Counted from the stretch's first letter, positions 38,223 to 47,227 are shown. The stretch: 64,000 bases of DNA from CAVVGZ01 sp963841845 (GCA_963841845.1 CAWJEG010000007.1:434001-498000); one strand, 5' to 3'. Notes: generated by a model from the letters alone, not told the origin. Translations and numbers: made by a program.

Positions 38223-39146
38223 GTGACAGAGTTTGAAGTAGCCGGATTAGGGATTGCCACCGTGGACATCCTCACCTGTGTGGAGAAACTGCCGCTTGCC
38301 GATGAGGTCATTGAAGCAGTTGCCATAGAAGTGCAGGGTGGTGGACCGGTTGCCACAGCTCTGGTAACTTTGGCATGTCTGGGTACAAGAACCGTTTTCC
38401 TGGGGAGTATTGTTGAGGACAATTGGGGGAAAATTATCCGGGATGAGTTTTCCCATTATGGAGTGAATTTCGAGTACTGCATCCCGGAAAACAAAGGTCA
38501 GTCAGCAATTTCCGTCATCCTGGTTGAACAGGTATCTGGCAAACGATCCATCCTTTACCAGAATAACCGGGTGCCTGTATTTAAACCGGCAAATTTGCCG
38601 CCGGAATTGATGGAGAACGCCCGTATTCTCCACCTGGAAGGGTCTTATATGGAGGCAGCCACAATAGCTGCACGCAGGGCAAAAGCAGCTGGAACGAAGG
38701 TCTCCTTTGATGGTGGTGCCGGGAAAAGTTGGAAATACTCCCGGGATATTTTACCTCTTGTGGATATCCTGATTGTTGCCCGCCGTTTTGCCAGCCAGGT
38801 GACCGGTTATGAGGATCCGTATAAGGCAGGGCTCGATCTATTAATAAACAATCCCGAGTTTGTTGTGATTACCGACGGTGACAGAGGATGCTGGTACCTG
38901 GATAGGCAGCAATTTATTCACCAGCCGGCATTTATGGTAAAGGTTCAAGACACCACAGGCGCAGGCGATGTATTTCACGGGGCTTATCTGCATGCATATC
39001 TGCAAGGGTGGGACGCTAGCCAGTGTATGCGATTTGCCAGTGCGGCTGCAGCCATAAAATGCACCCGGGTAGGTGGTCGAAAAGGTATTCCTGGCTTTGA
39101 ACAGGTATTATCATTTCTCAATCAGGCCGAGGAGATTCAATCATGA
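38223..39146 (+). CDS. PfkB-family sugar kinase
   Basis: 307 residues with a GTG start. PfkB signatures are the N-terminal G-L-G-I-A-T-V-D, the di-glycine switch Q-G-G-G-P-V-A-T-A-L and the catalytic D-T-T-G-A-G-D-V-F-H-G about residue 241. The end (R-F-A-S-A-A-A-A-I-K-C, then V-G-G-R-K-G-I-P) resembles the subgroup that includes YihV (sulfofructose kinase), as well as other ketose kinases. In the cluster it most likely phosphorylates the ketose made by the neighbouring isomerase-like protein. Its TGA overlaps the next ATG (ATGA). Confidence 0.9.
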   Translation: MTEFEVAGLGIATVDILTCVEKLPLADEVIEAVAIEVQGGGPVATALVTLACLGTRTVFLGSIVEDNWGKIIRDEFSHYGVNFEYCIPENKGQSAISVILVEQVSGKRSILYQNNRVPVFKPANLPPELMENARILHLEGSYMEAATIAARRAKAAGTKVSFDGGAGKSWKYSRDILPLVDILIVARRFASQVTGYEDPYKAGLDLLINNPEFVVITDGDRGCWYLDRQQFIHQPAFMVKVQDTTGAGDVFHGAYLHAYLQGWDASQCMRFASAAAAIKCTRVGGRKGIPGFEQVLSFLNQAEEIQS

Positions 39147-40465
39147 ATGACAAAACTGCAAATAGGGTAGGATTAATTTCAATCGGCTTGCCTTATTTTG
39201 ATATTCAGGTTGCAGCAATGCATCTCCAGGTTACCAGAAGATTCCTGGAAAAAAACTGGCAGGTTTCAGGACCCGAAAATGTAATTACCGGAAGAGAAAT
39301 GCTCGATGAAGCCATCCGTGAGTTCTTCCAGGCAAAAAAAATCGATGTGCTTATCCTGCAGGTGGGCACTTTTCCGGATGGGGAGTTTCCGCTTATCCTG
39401 GCTGAGGAATTAAATATTCCCATCATTCTTCACTCTCTCCCTGAACCCGACCTGGAACATAATATCGATTTGAACAGTTTGAGTGGCGCCAATTTATCCA
39501 CCTACAGCCTCTCTGCCACCGCACACCCCCATTCATTCTTACATGGTGATCCGGGAGATAAGAAAGTTCAGCAGGAATTAACGGCCCATTTGCGGGCTGG
39601 CTTTGCCCTGGCATCGCTCCATGGTTTGAGAGTGGGTCTTGTAGGTTTTCGCGCCCCCGGATTTTATCCCTGTGTCTTTGACGAGCTCATGCTGAGGAAA
39701 ATATTGGGTGTATCCCTGGATTATATCGACCTGGGAGAGGTCAAAAAAGCATTCAATTCCAGTCTGCGGAAAAAAGCTCCCCACCAAACCTTTCTGACTC
39801 CGGATGGGGAGACACTCCCTGATCTAAGCATTCAATGGATGGAAGCCCATTATGCTGCACTGACGGGTGTATTTGAGGACAGCGGGAAGCATGTATTTGC
39901 CATTCGAGACTGGCCGGAACTCCTGGATATCTATGCACCGGGAAGCATCTGGCCGGCCCTTGGCTGGATGCTTGATGACGGCTATCTGGTGGCACCTGAA
40001 GGAGACGTTAATGCTGCAGTAACCATGCATCTGGCGCAGATGCTTGGGGGCGGGGTGCCATTCTTTTCGGATATAAGTGCCTGGGACGATAATCTCTCCG
40101 CTCTATTATTGTGGCATTACGGGGCTGCTCCCAGCCTGGCAAATGATCCCAATCTAATCCGCTTTGGCAGGGAAGGCCGCCAGGTTGAATTTACCCTTAA
40201 ACCCGGTCCTGCTACTTTATTACGTCTTGGTATGAAGGATCACCAATTCCGTCTATTGGCAGTAGCTTCCCGAATTTTGGATAAACCAGTCACAATCAAG
40301 CGTGCCGGAGCCTGGCTGCAGACATTAAACATGCCAGCAGGTGATGTGGTGTACAAATTATTAGACCAGGGATGGGAACATCATTACTGCCTCATCTATG
40401 GTGATATCCTTACAGAGTTGCAGGTTTTTTCAAAACTGAGCGGAATATCTTTGGAGGTCCTGTGA
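39143..40465 (+). CDS. L-fucose/L-arabinose isomerase-fold protein
   Basis: 440 residues. The N-terminal Rossmann-like domains lead to a C-terminal part like FucI/AraA. Three likely metal ligands of that family are in order: Glu in A-P-E-G-D-V, Asp in F-F-S-D-I and His in L-L-W-H-Y-G-A-A-P. D-W-P-E-L-L preceding them also matches. Predicted to interconvert an aldose and a ketose with a divalent metal. It belongs to the uncharacterised FucI-like group, so the sugar is unknown. It overlaps both neighbours by 4 nt. Confidence 0.83.
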   Translation: MNDKTANRVGLISIGLPYFDIQVAAMHLQVTRRFLEKNWQVSGPENVITGREMLDEAIREFFQAKKIDVLILQVGTFPDGEFPLILAEELNIPIILHSLPEPDLEHNIDLNSLSGANLSTYSLSATAHPHSFLHGDPGDKKVQQELTAHLRAGFALASLHGLRVGLVGFRAPGFYPCVFDELMLRKILGVSLDYIDLGEVKKAFNSSLRKKAPHQTFLTPDGETLPDLSIQWMEAHYAALTGVFEDSGKHVFAIRDWPELLDIYAPGSIWPALGWMLDDGYLVAPEGDVNAAVTMHLAQMLGGGVPFFSDISAWDDNLSALLLWHYGAAPSLANDPNLIRFGREGRQVEFTLKPGPATLLRLGMKDHQFRLLAVASRILDKPVTIKRAGAWLQTLNMPAGDVVYKLLDQGWEHHYCLIYGDILTELQVFSKLSGISLEVL

Positions 40466-41481
40466 ACGTCTATCAAACCCTTTTCATCACCAACCGGGGA
40501 GAACGGCATCAACAGGCAGCCTTGAAGGCTGCCCCGGGAAATTTAGATATCATTATGCTGCACAGTCCCGAAAAAGTGGAAATTCTTCAGCATTTGCCGG
40601 GAACCCAAATCTTAATCACCGAGAGGGAGGGGATCATCGACGCAGATATAATCGAAGCCGGAAAAGACCTTCTTCTAATCCAGCGGCTGGGTTCCCAGTT
40701 CTGGGATATTGACCTGGACGCCGCCCGGACTGCCGGGGTCCCTGTCTGCACCTGGTCAATCCCATCCTGTATAGCGGTCGCTGAACATATTGTGATGCAA
40801 ACCCTGGGTCTGCTTAAGCAGTCTGAAGCATCAAAATTCGCCATGAGAAATGCGCGTTGGGAGAGAGAACCGCAGCGCAGTGATGAAGATACTTTTGCTT
40901 ACAACTGGACCAACCGCAAACAGGTTCGTTCACTTTGGCAGCGAAAATTCGGGATCCTGGGATTTGGCGAATCAGGCCTTGAGCTCGCCCGCCGGCTGAC
41001 TGGATTTGAGGTGGAAGTGTTCTATCACAAACGACACCGCTACCCTCCCAAGGCTGAGTCAGAACTGGGAATATGGTATCTCCGGCAGGACGAATTAATC
41101 CGCACCTGTGATATTGTCTGTTCTCTATTGCCATTTACAGAACAAACTGACCAATCCATCGACCAGCAATTTTTCGATGCCATGAAACCGGGCACGTATT
41201 TCATCCATTGTGGAAGCGGCGGTGTGGTTGATGAAAATGCCTTGCAGCAATCCATCATATCCGGAAAACTTGCCGGGGCAGCCCTGGATACATACACCTG
41301 GGAACCACTCCCCATCAGTAATGCCATGTTATCGCTTGCCCAGTACCCGCAATACAACCTTTTACTAACACCTCATATCGCAGCCGGGTCGGACCAGTCA
41401 AAACCCGATGAGCGTATTGAGGAATATACGAATATCAAACGTATCATGAACGGCAAAAAACCATATAATCAGGTATCGTGA
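40462..41481 (+). CDS. D-isomer-specific 2-hydroxyacid dehydrogenase, catalytic Arg replaced
   Basis: 339 residues with a GTG start overlapping the previous stop. The Rossmann motif is G-I-L-G-F-G-E-S-G (about residue 169). The conserved His is present in T-P-H-I-A-A-G-S and the Glu in T-W-E-P-L-P. The strand that normally reads N-x-A-R-G-G-x-V-D reads H-C-G-S-G-G-V-V-D, so the substrate-binding/catalytic Arg is Ser. This family reduces 2-ketoacids or oxidises 2-hydroxyacids with NAD(H); the change points to a different substrate or loss of activity. It is the last gene of the catabolic block. Confidence 0.85.
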   Translation: MNVYQTLFITNRGERHQQAALKAAPGNLDIIMLHSPEKVEILQHLPGTQILITEREGIIDADIIEAGKDLLLIQRLGSQFWDIDLDAARTAGVPVCTWSIPSCIAVAEHIVMQTLGLLKQSEASKFAMRNARWEREPQRSDEDTFAYNWTNRKQVRSLWQRKFGILGFGESGLELARRLTGFEVEVFYHKRHRYPPKAESELGIWYLRQDELIRTCDIVCSLLPFTEQTDQSIDQQFFDAMKPGTYFIHCGSGGVVDENALQQSIISGKLAGAALDTYTWEPLPISNAMLSLAQYPQYNLLLTPHIAAGSDQSKPDERIEEYTNIKRIMNGKKPYNQVS

Positions 41482-41643
41482 TGAACATGCATGGCATCCT
41501 GGTATTTTAGCCAACATTTCCGGCAAATGATTGTATCTATAACTGTTATCACAATCCAATTGGCAAATATTGACAAAATCCCATTTAAGAGGATAATTGA
41601 GTTAACAGGACAGTTGCATGGGCGACAATCTTAAGAAATGGGG

Positions 41644-41693
41644 AACCGGTCTTGGATGATCAATGCTCCCAAACCGGTTTTTATTTCCCCCCT
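41644..41693 (+). terminator. Intrinsic terminator between catabolic block and cold-shock gene
   Basis: AACCGG (41644-41649) pairs with CCGGTT (41673-41678), extended by a TTGG/CCAA helix, and is followed by TTTTATTT. It would end transcripts of the sugar catabolic block. It could alternatively act as an attenuator in the cold-shock leader, since it lies about 50 nt before that gene. Confidence 0.65.
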
Positions 41694-41738
41694 CCCCATG
41701 TAAGGTAGGAATAATATTAAAGGAGTAATTGTAAGACA

Positions 41739-41948
41739 ATGGACGAACGCTTTATCGGAAAAGTAAAATGGTTTAATGGGCGAAAAGGCTTCGGTTTTAT
41801 AGAACGGGAAGGCGAGCCGGATGTATTTGTCCACTTTACAGCAATTGTAGGGGAAGGCTTCCGGAATCTTGAGGAAGGTCAAGAAGTTGAGTTTTCGATC
41901 GAAGAAGGACCCAAAGGATTGCAAGCGGCAGAAGTAAAAGTCGTTTAA
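41739..41948 (+). CDS. Cold-shock protein (CspA family)
   Basis: 69-residue single OB-fold RNA chaperone. RNP1 is K-G-F-G-F-I and RNP2 is V-F-V-H-F, both complete, after the usual G-K-V-K-W-F-N start. It binds single-stranded RNA and prevents secondary structure. A strong Shine-Dalgarno (AAAGGAG) lies upstream. It is a single gene, isolated from its neighbours. Confidence 0.96.
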   Translation: MDERFIGKVKWFNGRKGFGFIEREGEPDVFVHFTAIVGEGFRNLEEGQEVEFSIEEGPKGLQAAEVKVV

Positions 41949-42154
41949 CTCCCGAACCCTATCATGCTCTTGAATTAATCAACCGGGGATACACTCTGGT
42001 GCTGGTTTATCTTTCATATTTCCAGGCCAGGACAATGCCTGTTGTGTTGGGTATGCTCGGCGAAGATTCCGATGGAGAATTCCTTAAATAACCAGTAAGA
42101 AAGATGTGCAGCCCATTTGGTGATTATTAATATCAATGTGCTGAATATCCCTCC

Positions 42155-42859
42155 TTAATAGTTATCCCGGTTGGTTGTTTTTCCCTCAACAATTTCAACC
42201 CCATGGCTGGTGCCCAATAACTCAGCCCCGGCTTCCAGCAGTGATAGGGCAGTTTCACGGTTGTTGATCCCGCCCGATGCCTTTATCCGGCTGTAGCCTT
42301 TTAACGAGTCCCGGATAAAACTTATATCTTCAACCGTGGCAGGTGTCGCTCCCGGAGCCCATCCTCCGCTTGAATTCTTGATCCAATCGACACGCGCTTC
42401 TTCCAATAATTGGATTGCCAGGCGTTTTTCATTAAAATCTTCAATCATCCCCATTTGAAGCATTGCTTTTATAGGCATGCCTTGTGCGGCATTAACAAGG
42501 TCCTGGGCTTCTTTCTGGAATTCCCTGTACATTTTCGAAAGAAAGAAACCCATATTTGGCGCATAATCCACTTCATCAGCTCCCAGGCGGCGGCATTCTC
42601 CGATCAGCGCCTGTTTCCCTTCTACAGATGCGTTACCCATAGCAAATTCAATAAAGGTAGCCGTTTTGACATTGGTGCCTTTCAGAATGTCTTTTGTAAG
42701 GGGAACCCAGCACATGGCAACCATTGCGGCATTAAAGTGAAAATTTCCACACAATTCAACATGCCGCACCACTTGATCACGAGTTACATCAGGATTGATA
42801 AGCGTTGCTTGAATCGTTGCCGCAAGTTTTTCTGGTGAACCAGCCAATAATTTATCCAT
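42155..42859 (-). CDS. deoC: Deoxyribose-phosphate aldolase
   Basis: Class I aldolase splitting 2-deoxyribose-5-phosphate into glyceraldehyde-3-phosphate and acetaldehyde. 234 residues. The Schiff-base Lys lies in R-I-K-A-S-G-G-I (about residue 193) and the second active-site Lys in W-I-K-N-S-S-G-G (about 163), with Asp in D-E-V-D-Y-A-P-N. The usual K-T-S-T-G is K-N-S-S-G here, so a substrate variant is possible. It follows a PTS IIB fragment on the same strand, 52 nt away. Confidence 0.9.
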   Translation of the reverse strand: MDKLLAGSPEKLAATIQATLINPDVTRDQVVRHVELCGNFHFNAAMVAMCWVPLTKDILKGTNVKTATFIEFAMGNASVEGKQALIGECRRLGADEVDYAPNMGFFLSKMYREFQKEAQDLVNAAQGMPIKAMLQMGMIEDFNEKRLAIQLLEEARVDWIKNSSGGWAPGATPATVEDISFIRDSLKGYSRIKASGGINNRETALSLLEAGAELLGTSHGVEIVEGKTTNRDNY

Positions 42860-42911
42860 CGGTTATCCTTTTTATGAATAAACCAACAAAACGGGAACAA
42901 ACAGGTTTGAT

Positions 42912-43218
42912 TTATTTCTTTCTCATATAAACTTCCCTGTAGACAGGGACCAATTTCTCTTCCAGCTCGTCATTCTTAAAAATATTGTGGACAAGAACCT
43001 TTTCACATTTAACATCCATCTAAAGAATCTTCAAAAGCATATGTGGAAACAACAATATCGGAAAACATCGCCAGTCCGCGTCCGCTTTGCAGATCTGCGC
43101 ATTCGATCTGTAAATTGTTCAATGGGAATCCATTTTTCTTGAGAATTTTCTCGATTGCCATCTTTACCAGCAAACTGCTTCCAACCCCTGCCCCGCACAC
43201 ACAAGCGATTTTTATCAT
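42912..43218 (-). pseudogene. Orphan PTS IIB component (ascorbate/lactose-like), frameshifted
   Basis: Small phosphocarrier of a sugar phosphotransferase system. The start M-I-K-I-A-C-V-C-G-A-G-V-G-S-S at 43218 follows AAGGAG; the phospho-accepting Cys is in C-G-A-G. The frame breaks near 43015, at a tandem GATG-GATG. Skipping one GATG unit continues as D-V-K-C-E-K-V-L-V-H-N to a stop at 42912 (about 101 residues, normal size). No IIA, IIC, HPr or enzyme I gene is nearby, so it may be a remnant or a regulatory leftover. It is just upstream of deoC. Confidence 0.72.
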
Positions 43219-43445
43219 TATTTCCATCTCCTTGGTTATCAACGTTGACTATGGACAGTATTGTACAATAGCATGCTAATGTAAATATAAAGTCAAATTA
43301 TATCCGTATAGTATGGATATTTTGATCAAGAATCATACCATAGCGGAATCTCAGCATGTTTATCTCTTATTTTTAATAGAACTGGTTATAATCCTGGCAG
43401 GATAATCGAATTGAGCATAAAAACTTGGTTTAGAAGACCAATTGC

Positions 43446-45362
43446 ATGATAATGACCAGGGAAAATCAGAAGACATGGTTGATCATCTTCGGAATAGGCG
43501 GATTCCTCCTTCTGATTCTTTGGCTGCATGCCAGTTATTATCTGCCATTCATCTCCGATGATGCCCTGATCAGTCTGCGGTATTCGCAGCGACTGCTCCA
43601 GGGTTTCGGGTTGACCTGGACGGATGGCAGTCAGCCGGTCGAAGGTTACTCCAACCTGTTATGGGTATTGCTGGCCGCCATGTTGGGCTGGTTTGGTATG
43701 GACCTGGTCGATGCAGTCCGTTTGCTCGGATTCATGTCCATGGCTGGTACACTTACAGCTATCTTTTATGCCTACAGCCATCCCACCCGCCCCCTGTACC
43801 AATCCTTGCCTGCCATTGTGGCAGGGATCAGCCTTGTAACTGCCGGTCCAATTGCCGTCTGGACCATAGGCGGGTTGGAGCAGCCCCTGGTCATCGTTTT
43901 TCTGGTGTGGGGGCTTGTTCTATGCTATCCATTGCTGGAAAATCAACCGGTTCGCATCCGTCAGGTCCTCCTGCCGGGATTAAGTTTTGCCTTGCTGCTC
44001 CTATCTCGTCTGGATGCAGGAATTTTCCTGGCAACCACCCTCCTGACCATCCTCATCGTTCGCGGCATTAACAAAGAATCCATCAGGCTTGTTTTCCTGC
44101 TTGGATTGCTCCCTGCGGTCTTTTTACTGGCACAAATTGGTTTTCGATATCTTTATTATGGGGAATGGATCCCGAATACTGCCCTGGTTAAGGTGAGTTT
44201 ATCCCGCATCCATCTGATTGAGGGTCTCCAGTATATCTGGGGAGGATGGATCTCATTACTTCCCCTTTCTTTTTTCGCTGTGGTTTTTGCCCTGGTTTGC
44301 TTCTGGGACAGCAACCAGCGTAAAAGGATACTATTAATTGGTCTTCCAGCTGTTGTCTGGCTTGGCTACATTGCCCTGGTGGGGGGGGACATCTTCCCCG
44401 GTTGGCGTCATATCACCCCTGTGATTGCATTAATGGCCTTACTCCTTGCAGAAGGGATGGTCTGGCTTCAAAAACGGATTTCCACACGCACGCAAAAAGT
44501 TCTATTCATTCTGGTACTTGCCGCAAGCCTGGCAGTTTTTATCTGGAGCCAGTTCGATAATACTGAAAACAAGCGGGCTAAAAAAGAAACCTGGGAATGG
44601 GACGGGGAGGTGATCGGCCTGATGCTTAAGCATGGTTTTGGTAAACAACAGGCACTCATGGCAGTGGATCCAGCTGGATGTTTGCCATACTGGTCGGAGC
44701 TTCCTGCAGTGGATATGATGGGCCTCAATGATTATTACATCCCCCGCAATCCTCCCCCGGATTTTGGTCAGGGATATATCGGGCATGAGTTGGGGGATGG
44801 AAATTATGTTCTCGGCCGGGAACCGGATTTGATTGTTTTCTGCAGCCCAAAAGGCGGTTATGAACCATGCTTCCGCAGTGGAAAAGAAATGCAGGCCGGT
44901 GATACCTTCCATCAGCTCTATACACCGGTCGTTTTCGAAGGGCGCCTCCCGTACACACAACAGTCGATCATCTGGGTGAGACAATTCAGCCCTAAAATTG
45001 GTATTCAGAAAACACCTGACCGGATTGAAATCCCGGCATATTTGCTGAATGGAAATCCGGACAGTGTTGCTCATTTGGATGGAAGTAATAATTTTGTCAC
45101 TTCCATATCCCCGGATATCCCGGCGAAAATCATGGGGCTTGAAATCCCCCCCGGGAAATGGCGCGTCGATGCCGAAGCCACCGGCGAAGTTCAGGCGACA
45201 TTGATTAAAAGCGACGGGGAAACTTACTTGTTGAAATCAACCCCATTGCCGGCCGAATTCCTCCAGGATAAGGATGGTCCCCGCAATTATGACATCACCT
45301 TCTCCAGCCCGGACGGGGAAACGACCCTGCGCCGGGTTGTGCTAACCAAAATAACAGACTGA
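43446..45362 (+). CDS. Polytopic membrane glycosyltransferase-like protein (GT-C fold)
   Basis: 638 residues with about nine to eleven hydrophobic segments in the first 380, then a 240-residue soluble, probably extracytoplasmic domain. The first loop holds an acidic pair in I-S-D-D-A-L-I-S-L-R-Y, followed by V-E-G-Y-S-N-L-L-W. This is typical of the arabinofuranosyl-/mannosyl-transferase-like GT-C family that uses polyprenyl-phosphate sugars. It is predicted to add sugar to a surface glycan or protein. Donor and acceptor are unknown. It is isolated on the plus strand and converges on the channel gene. Confidence 0.8.
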   Translation: MIMTRENQKTWLIIFGIGGFLLLILWLHASYYLPFISDDALISLRYSQRLLQGFGLTWTDGSQPVEGYSNLLWVLLAAMLGWFGMDLVDAVRLLGFMSMAGTLTAIFYAYSHPTRPLYQSLPAIVAGISLVTAGPIAVWTIGGLEQPLVIVFLVWGLVLCYPLLENQPVRIRQVLLPGLSFALLLLSRLDAGIFLATTLLTILIVRGINKESIRLVFLLGLLPAVFLLAQIGFRYLYYGEWIPNTALVKVSLSRIHLIEGLQYIWGGWISLLPLSFFAVVFALVCFWDSNQRKRILLIGLPAVVWLGYIALVGGDIFPGWRHITPVIALMALLLAEGMVWLQKRISTRTQKVLFILVLAASLAVFIWSQFDNTENKRAKKETWEWDGEVIGLMLKHGFGKQQALMAVDPAGCLPYWSELPAVDMMGLNDYYIPRNPPPDFGQGYIGHELGDGNYVLGREPDLIVFCSPKGGYEPCFRSGKEMQAGDTFHQLYTPVVFEGRLPYTQQSIIWVRQFSPKIGIQKTPDRIEIPAYLLNGNPDSVAHLDGSNNFVTSISPDIPAKIMGLEIPPGKWRVDAEATGEVQATLIKSDGETYLLKSTPLPAEFLQDKDGPRNYDITFSSPDGETTLRRVVLTKITD

Positions 45363-45495
45363 TCCTCACATCCCATTGCTGGAACTGCTGGCTTTGTAAT
45401 ATCAAGTATTTTTGGTTAGGATTGGATTGGTAGTGGCGTAATTCGGGCAGCCTGCGGAAAATTAGGCATGTCAACCTGCAGGAATGACCAGCAGC

Positions 45496-46326
45496 CTACT
45501 TTTTATTATCTTCTTTGGATTGGTTTTCCAACAATTGCCGTAGAGCGGCCAGTTCTGTTTTTATGTCCGTCAGCTCTTTTTTAATTAGCCCAGCATCCTG
45601 TCCATCCATGGACGTCGGCTCTGCATCGGATGTTTCCCCTTCTGCCAGGGCATCCAATTTGCCGATAAGTAGACTGGACATAATGCTCGCCAGCACACCG
45701 ATGAGAAGTACTCCAGTGACCATAATAAACATGGCAGTGATGCGGCCCCACATGGTTACCGGGTAAAAATCGCCATATCCCACTGTGGTAAGAGTAACTA
45801 TCGAAAACCAGAATGCTTCCCATCCGGTTGTGATCTTCGCAGTCGGTGCCCGGCTTTCAAATTGGAGCACAAGCACACTGGTACACACCATAACGGTAAT
45901 CGTTATTAAGATGGTGATAAACGCCGCGTATTTGTTTCGATTCCGAATTACATCATCAACCAATTCCTTTTTGCCCTTACCGCGTAAGTGACGCATAATA
46001 CGGGGTAAGCGAGTCAGGCGGACCAGGCGCATGAGAGTGGCATATTTGGTAATACCAAATATGGGGATCGAGCCGAGTAAATCCAACCAGCCGCGTCCCT
46101 TGATAAAGTAATCCAATTTCTTAGGGGCCCCCTTCAGATTGATGAAAAAGTCAATCAGGAATATGGCGCAGATAAAATTGTCATAAAACCGCAGAAGGCC
46201 AATCGTATCATCGTCAAGCGGCAGGAACATCACCACCATGATGCCCAGAGAAATGATGGTCAGGACAAGAATGAAAATATGATAGGCGTTACTGCCCTGG
46301 CGCGGAACTACAAAGACCTGTTTCAC
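45496..46326 (-). CDS. Voltage-gated-type potassium channel
   Basis: 276 residues with a GTG start and six membrane segments. The S4-like segment has Arg about every third residue (R-L-V-R-L-T-R-L-P-R-I-M-R, about 102-114). The K+ selectivity filter is T-V-G-Y-G-D, in the pore loop before the last helix. The C-terminus ends in a short Lys/Glu/Leu heptad stretch likely to be a coiled coil. It is the last gene of a three-gene minus-strand module with the helical protein and the HdeD-like protein, separated by a hairpin. Confidence 0.88.
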   Translation of the reverse strand: MKQVFVVPRQGSNAYHIFILVLTIISLGIMVVMFLPLDDDTIGLLRFYDNFICAIFLIDFFINLKGAPKKLDYFIKGRGWLDLLGSIPIFGITKYATLMRLVRLTRLPRIMRHLRGKGKKELVDDVIRNRNKYAAFITILITITVMVCTSVLVLQFESRAPTAKITTGWEAFWFSIVTLTTVGYGDFYPVTMWGRITAMFIMVTGVLLIGVLASIMSSLLIGKLDALAEGETSDAEPTSMDGQDAGLIKKELTDIKTELAALRQLLENQSKEDNKK

Positions 46327-46349
46327 GAAATTAGGTATATAAATTTATT

Positions 46350-46386
46350 CCTTCTGACATACCATTAATCATAGTCTGTCAGAAGG
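46350..46386 (-). promoter_or_regulatory. Perfect 10-bp intercistronic hairpin before the channel gene
   Basis: CCTTCTGACA (46350-46359) and TGTCAGAAGG (46377-46386), loop 17 nt. It begins 8 nt past the stop of the helical-repeat gene and ends 23 nt before the channel start. No T-run follows on the minus strand, so it looks like a processing or stabilising element rather than a terminator. Confidence 0.65.
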
Positions 46387-46394
46387 ACATCCAA

Positions 46395-47183
46395 TTACTC
46401 ATCCGATGGAAGAGGTTCCGCAGCGCCCAACCGGGCAGCTCCGACAGCAATCTCGGTCACGCCAATCCGGCCGATTTCTCTTGCCATTTCAGCTTCTTCG
46501 AGGGCAGTTTCAACCTTATCGACACCCCGGTAGCCCAGCATGACCCCGGCGGTGGCGAGTTCTTCGCTCCGTTCAGCCATTGCCTCTGCAACTGCCAGGC
46601 GGGTTAAGCCTTCAGCAGCCTCCTCGATGCCCATCTCTTCGATCTCTACGCCTTTGGCAGCGATCATCTGAGACAGGGCCCGGTTGCTTGCAAAGCGCAC
46701 GATTGTATCAACAGAAATTCCTTGCAATTTCTCGCTGCGCTGAGCCAAAAAATCTGACAGAACCGGCATTTTCAAGAGCTCTACAATCTTGTGTACAGCT
46801 TGCAGTTCTCCTGCCAGTCGCGCCAGTTCCAGGCCGCGTTCCAGGTCTTCTTTGCTCATCAATCCGACCACTGCACTTAGCGCTGCGACATCCTCTGAAT
46901 GTGCCAGCAGCTCAGCTCCCTGGGATATATCCACCACGCCAGCAGTCGCCACTACCCCGCTCAGGTCTGACACCCGCTCTGCCACAAGCAGCGCGTCCTC
47001 CGCCCGTGTTAGATCACTCGCCCCGGATGCCAGTTCTACAGCGGCGTCTCGGGCTAAATATCGTGCATCGTCGAGGATATCTACACCGTCTACCATCTCC
47101 TGCGCAGCAGCCTCAGCCGCCAGCTCTGCAGCGGTTGCAGCTTGGATCTCCATCTCTTTTTCCTTCTTCTTCTTTGTGCTCAT
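46395..47183 (-). CDS. Ala/Glu/Leu-rich helical repeat protein, unknown
   Basis: 262 residues, no signal peptide or membrane segment. The N-terminus is very basic (T-K-K-K-K-E-K-E), followed by almost continuous predicted helix rich in Ala, Glu and Leu. Degenerate internal repetition is visible: pieces like A-E-D-A-L-L-V-A-E-R-V-S-D-L, H-S-E-D-V-A-A-L-S-A-V-V and A-E-A-M-A-E-R-S-E-E-L return about every 30-40 residues, often after G-V. The start follows GGGAGAG. I do not recognise the family. The neighbours, an HdeD-like membrane protein and a K+ channel, suggest a membrane-stress role, but that is only inferred. Confidence 0.7.
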   Translation of the reverse strand: MSTKKKKEKEMEIQAATAAELAAEAAAQEMVDGVDILDDARYLARDAAVELASGASDLTRAEDALLVAERVSDLSGVVATAGVVDISQGAELLAHSEDVAALSAVVGLMSKEDLERGLELARLAGELQAVHKIVELLKMPVLSDFLAQRSEKLQGISVDTIVRFASNRALSQMIAAKGVEIEEMGIEEAAEGLTRLAVAEAMAERSEELATAGVMLGYRGVDKVETALEEAEMAREIGRIGVTEIAVGAARLGAAEPLPSDE

Positions 47184-47227
47184 ATCATCTCTCCCAATAA
47201 ATTGTTTCTAACATGGATATAGTTACG

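Noticed and set aside
30155..41481. Sulfoquinovose (sulfoglycolysis) operon
   Set aside because: A GH31 enzyme plus a YihV-like kinase suggests it, but the GH31 lacks the sulfonate-binding Q-D-W...R-x-x-W pattern I know for YihQ-type enzymes, no class I sulfo-aldolase or sulfolactaldehyde enzyme is seen, and the isomerase is of the FucI type.
46580..47200. 206-codon plus-strand open frame opposite the helical protein
   Set aside because: It is Pro/Leu/Arg-rich, has no ribosome site and is the expected shadow of an Ala/Glu-rich gene on the other strand.
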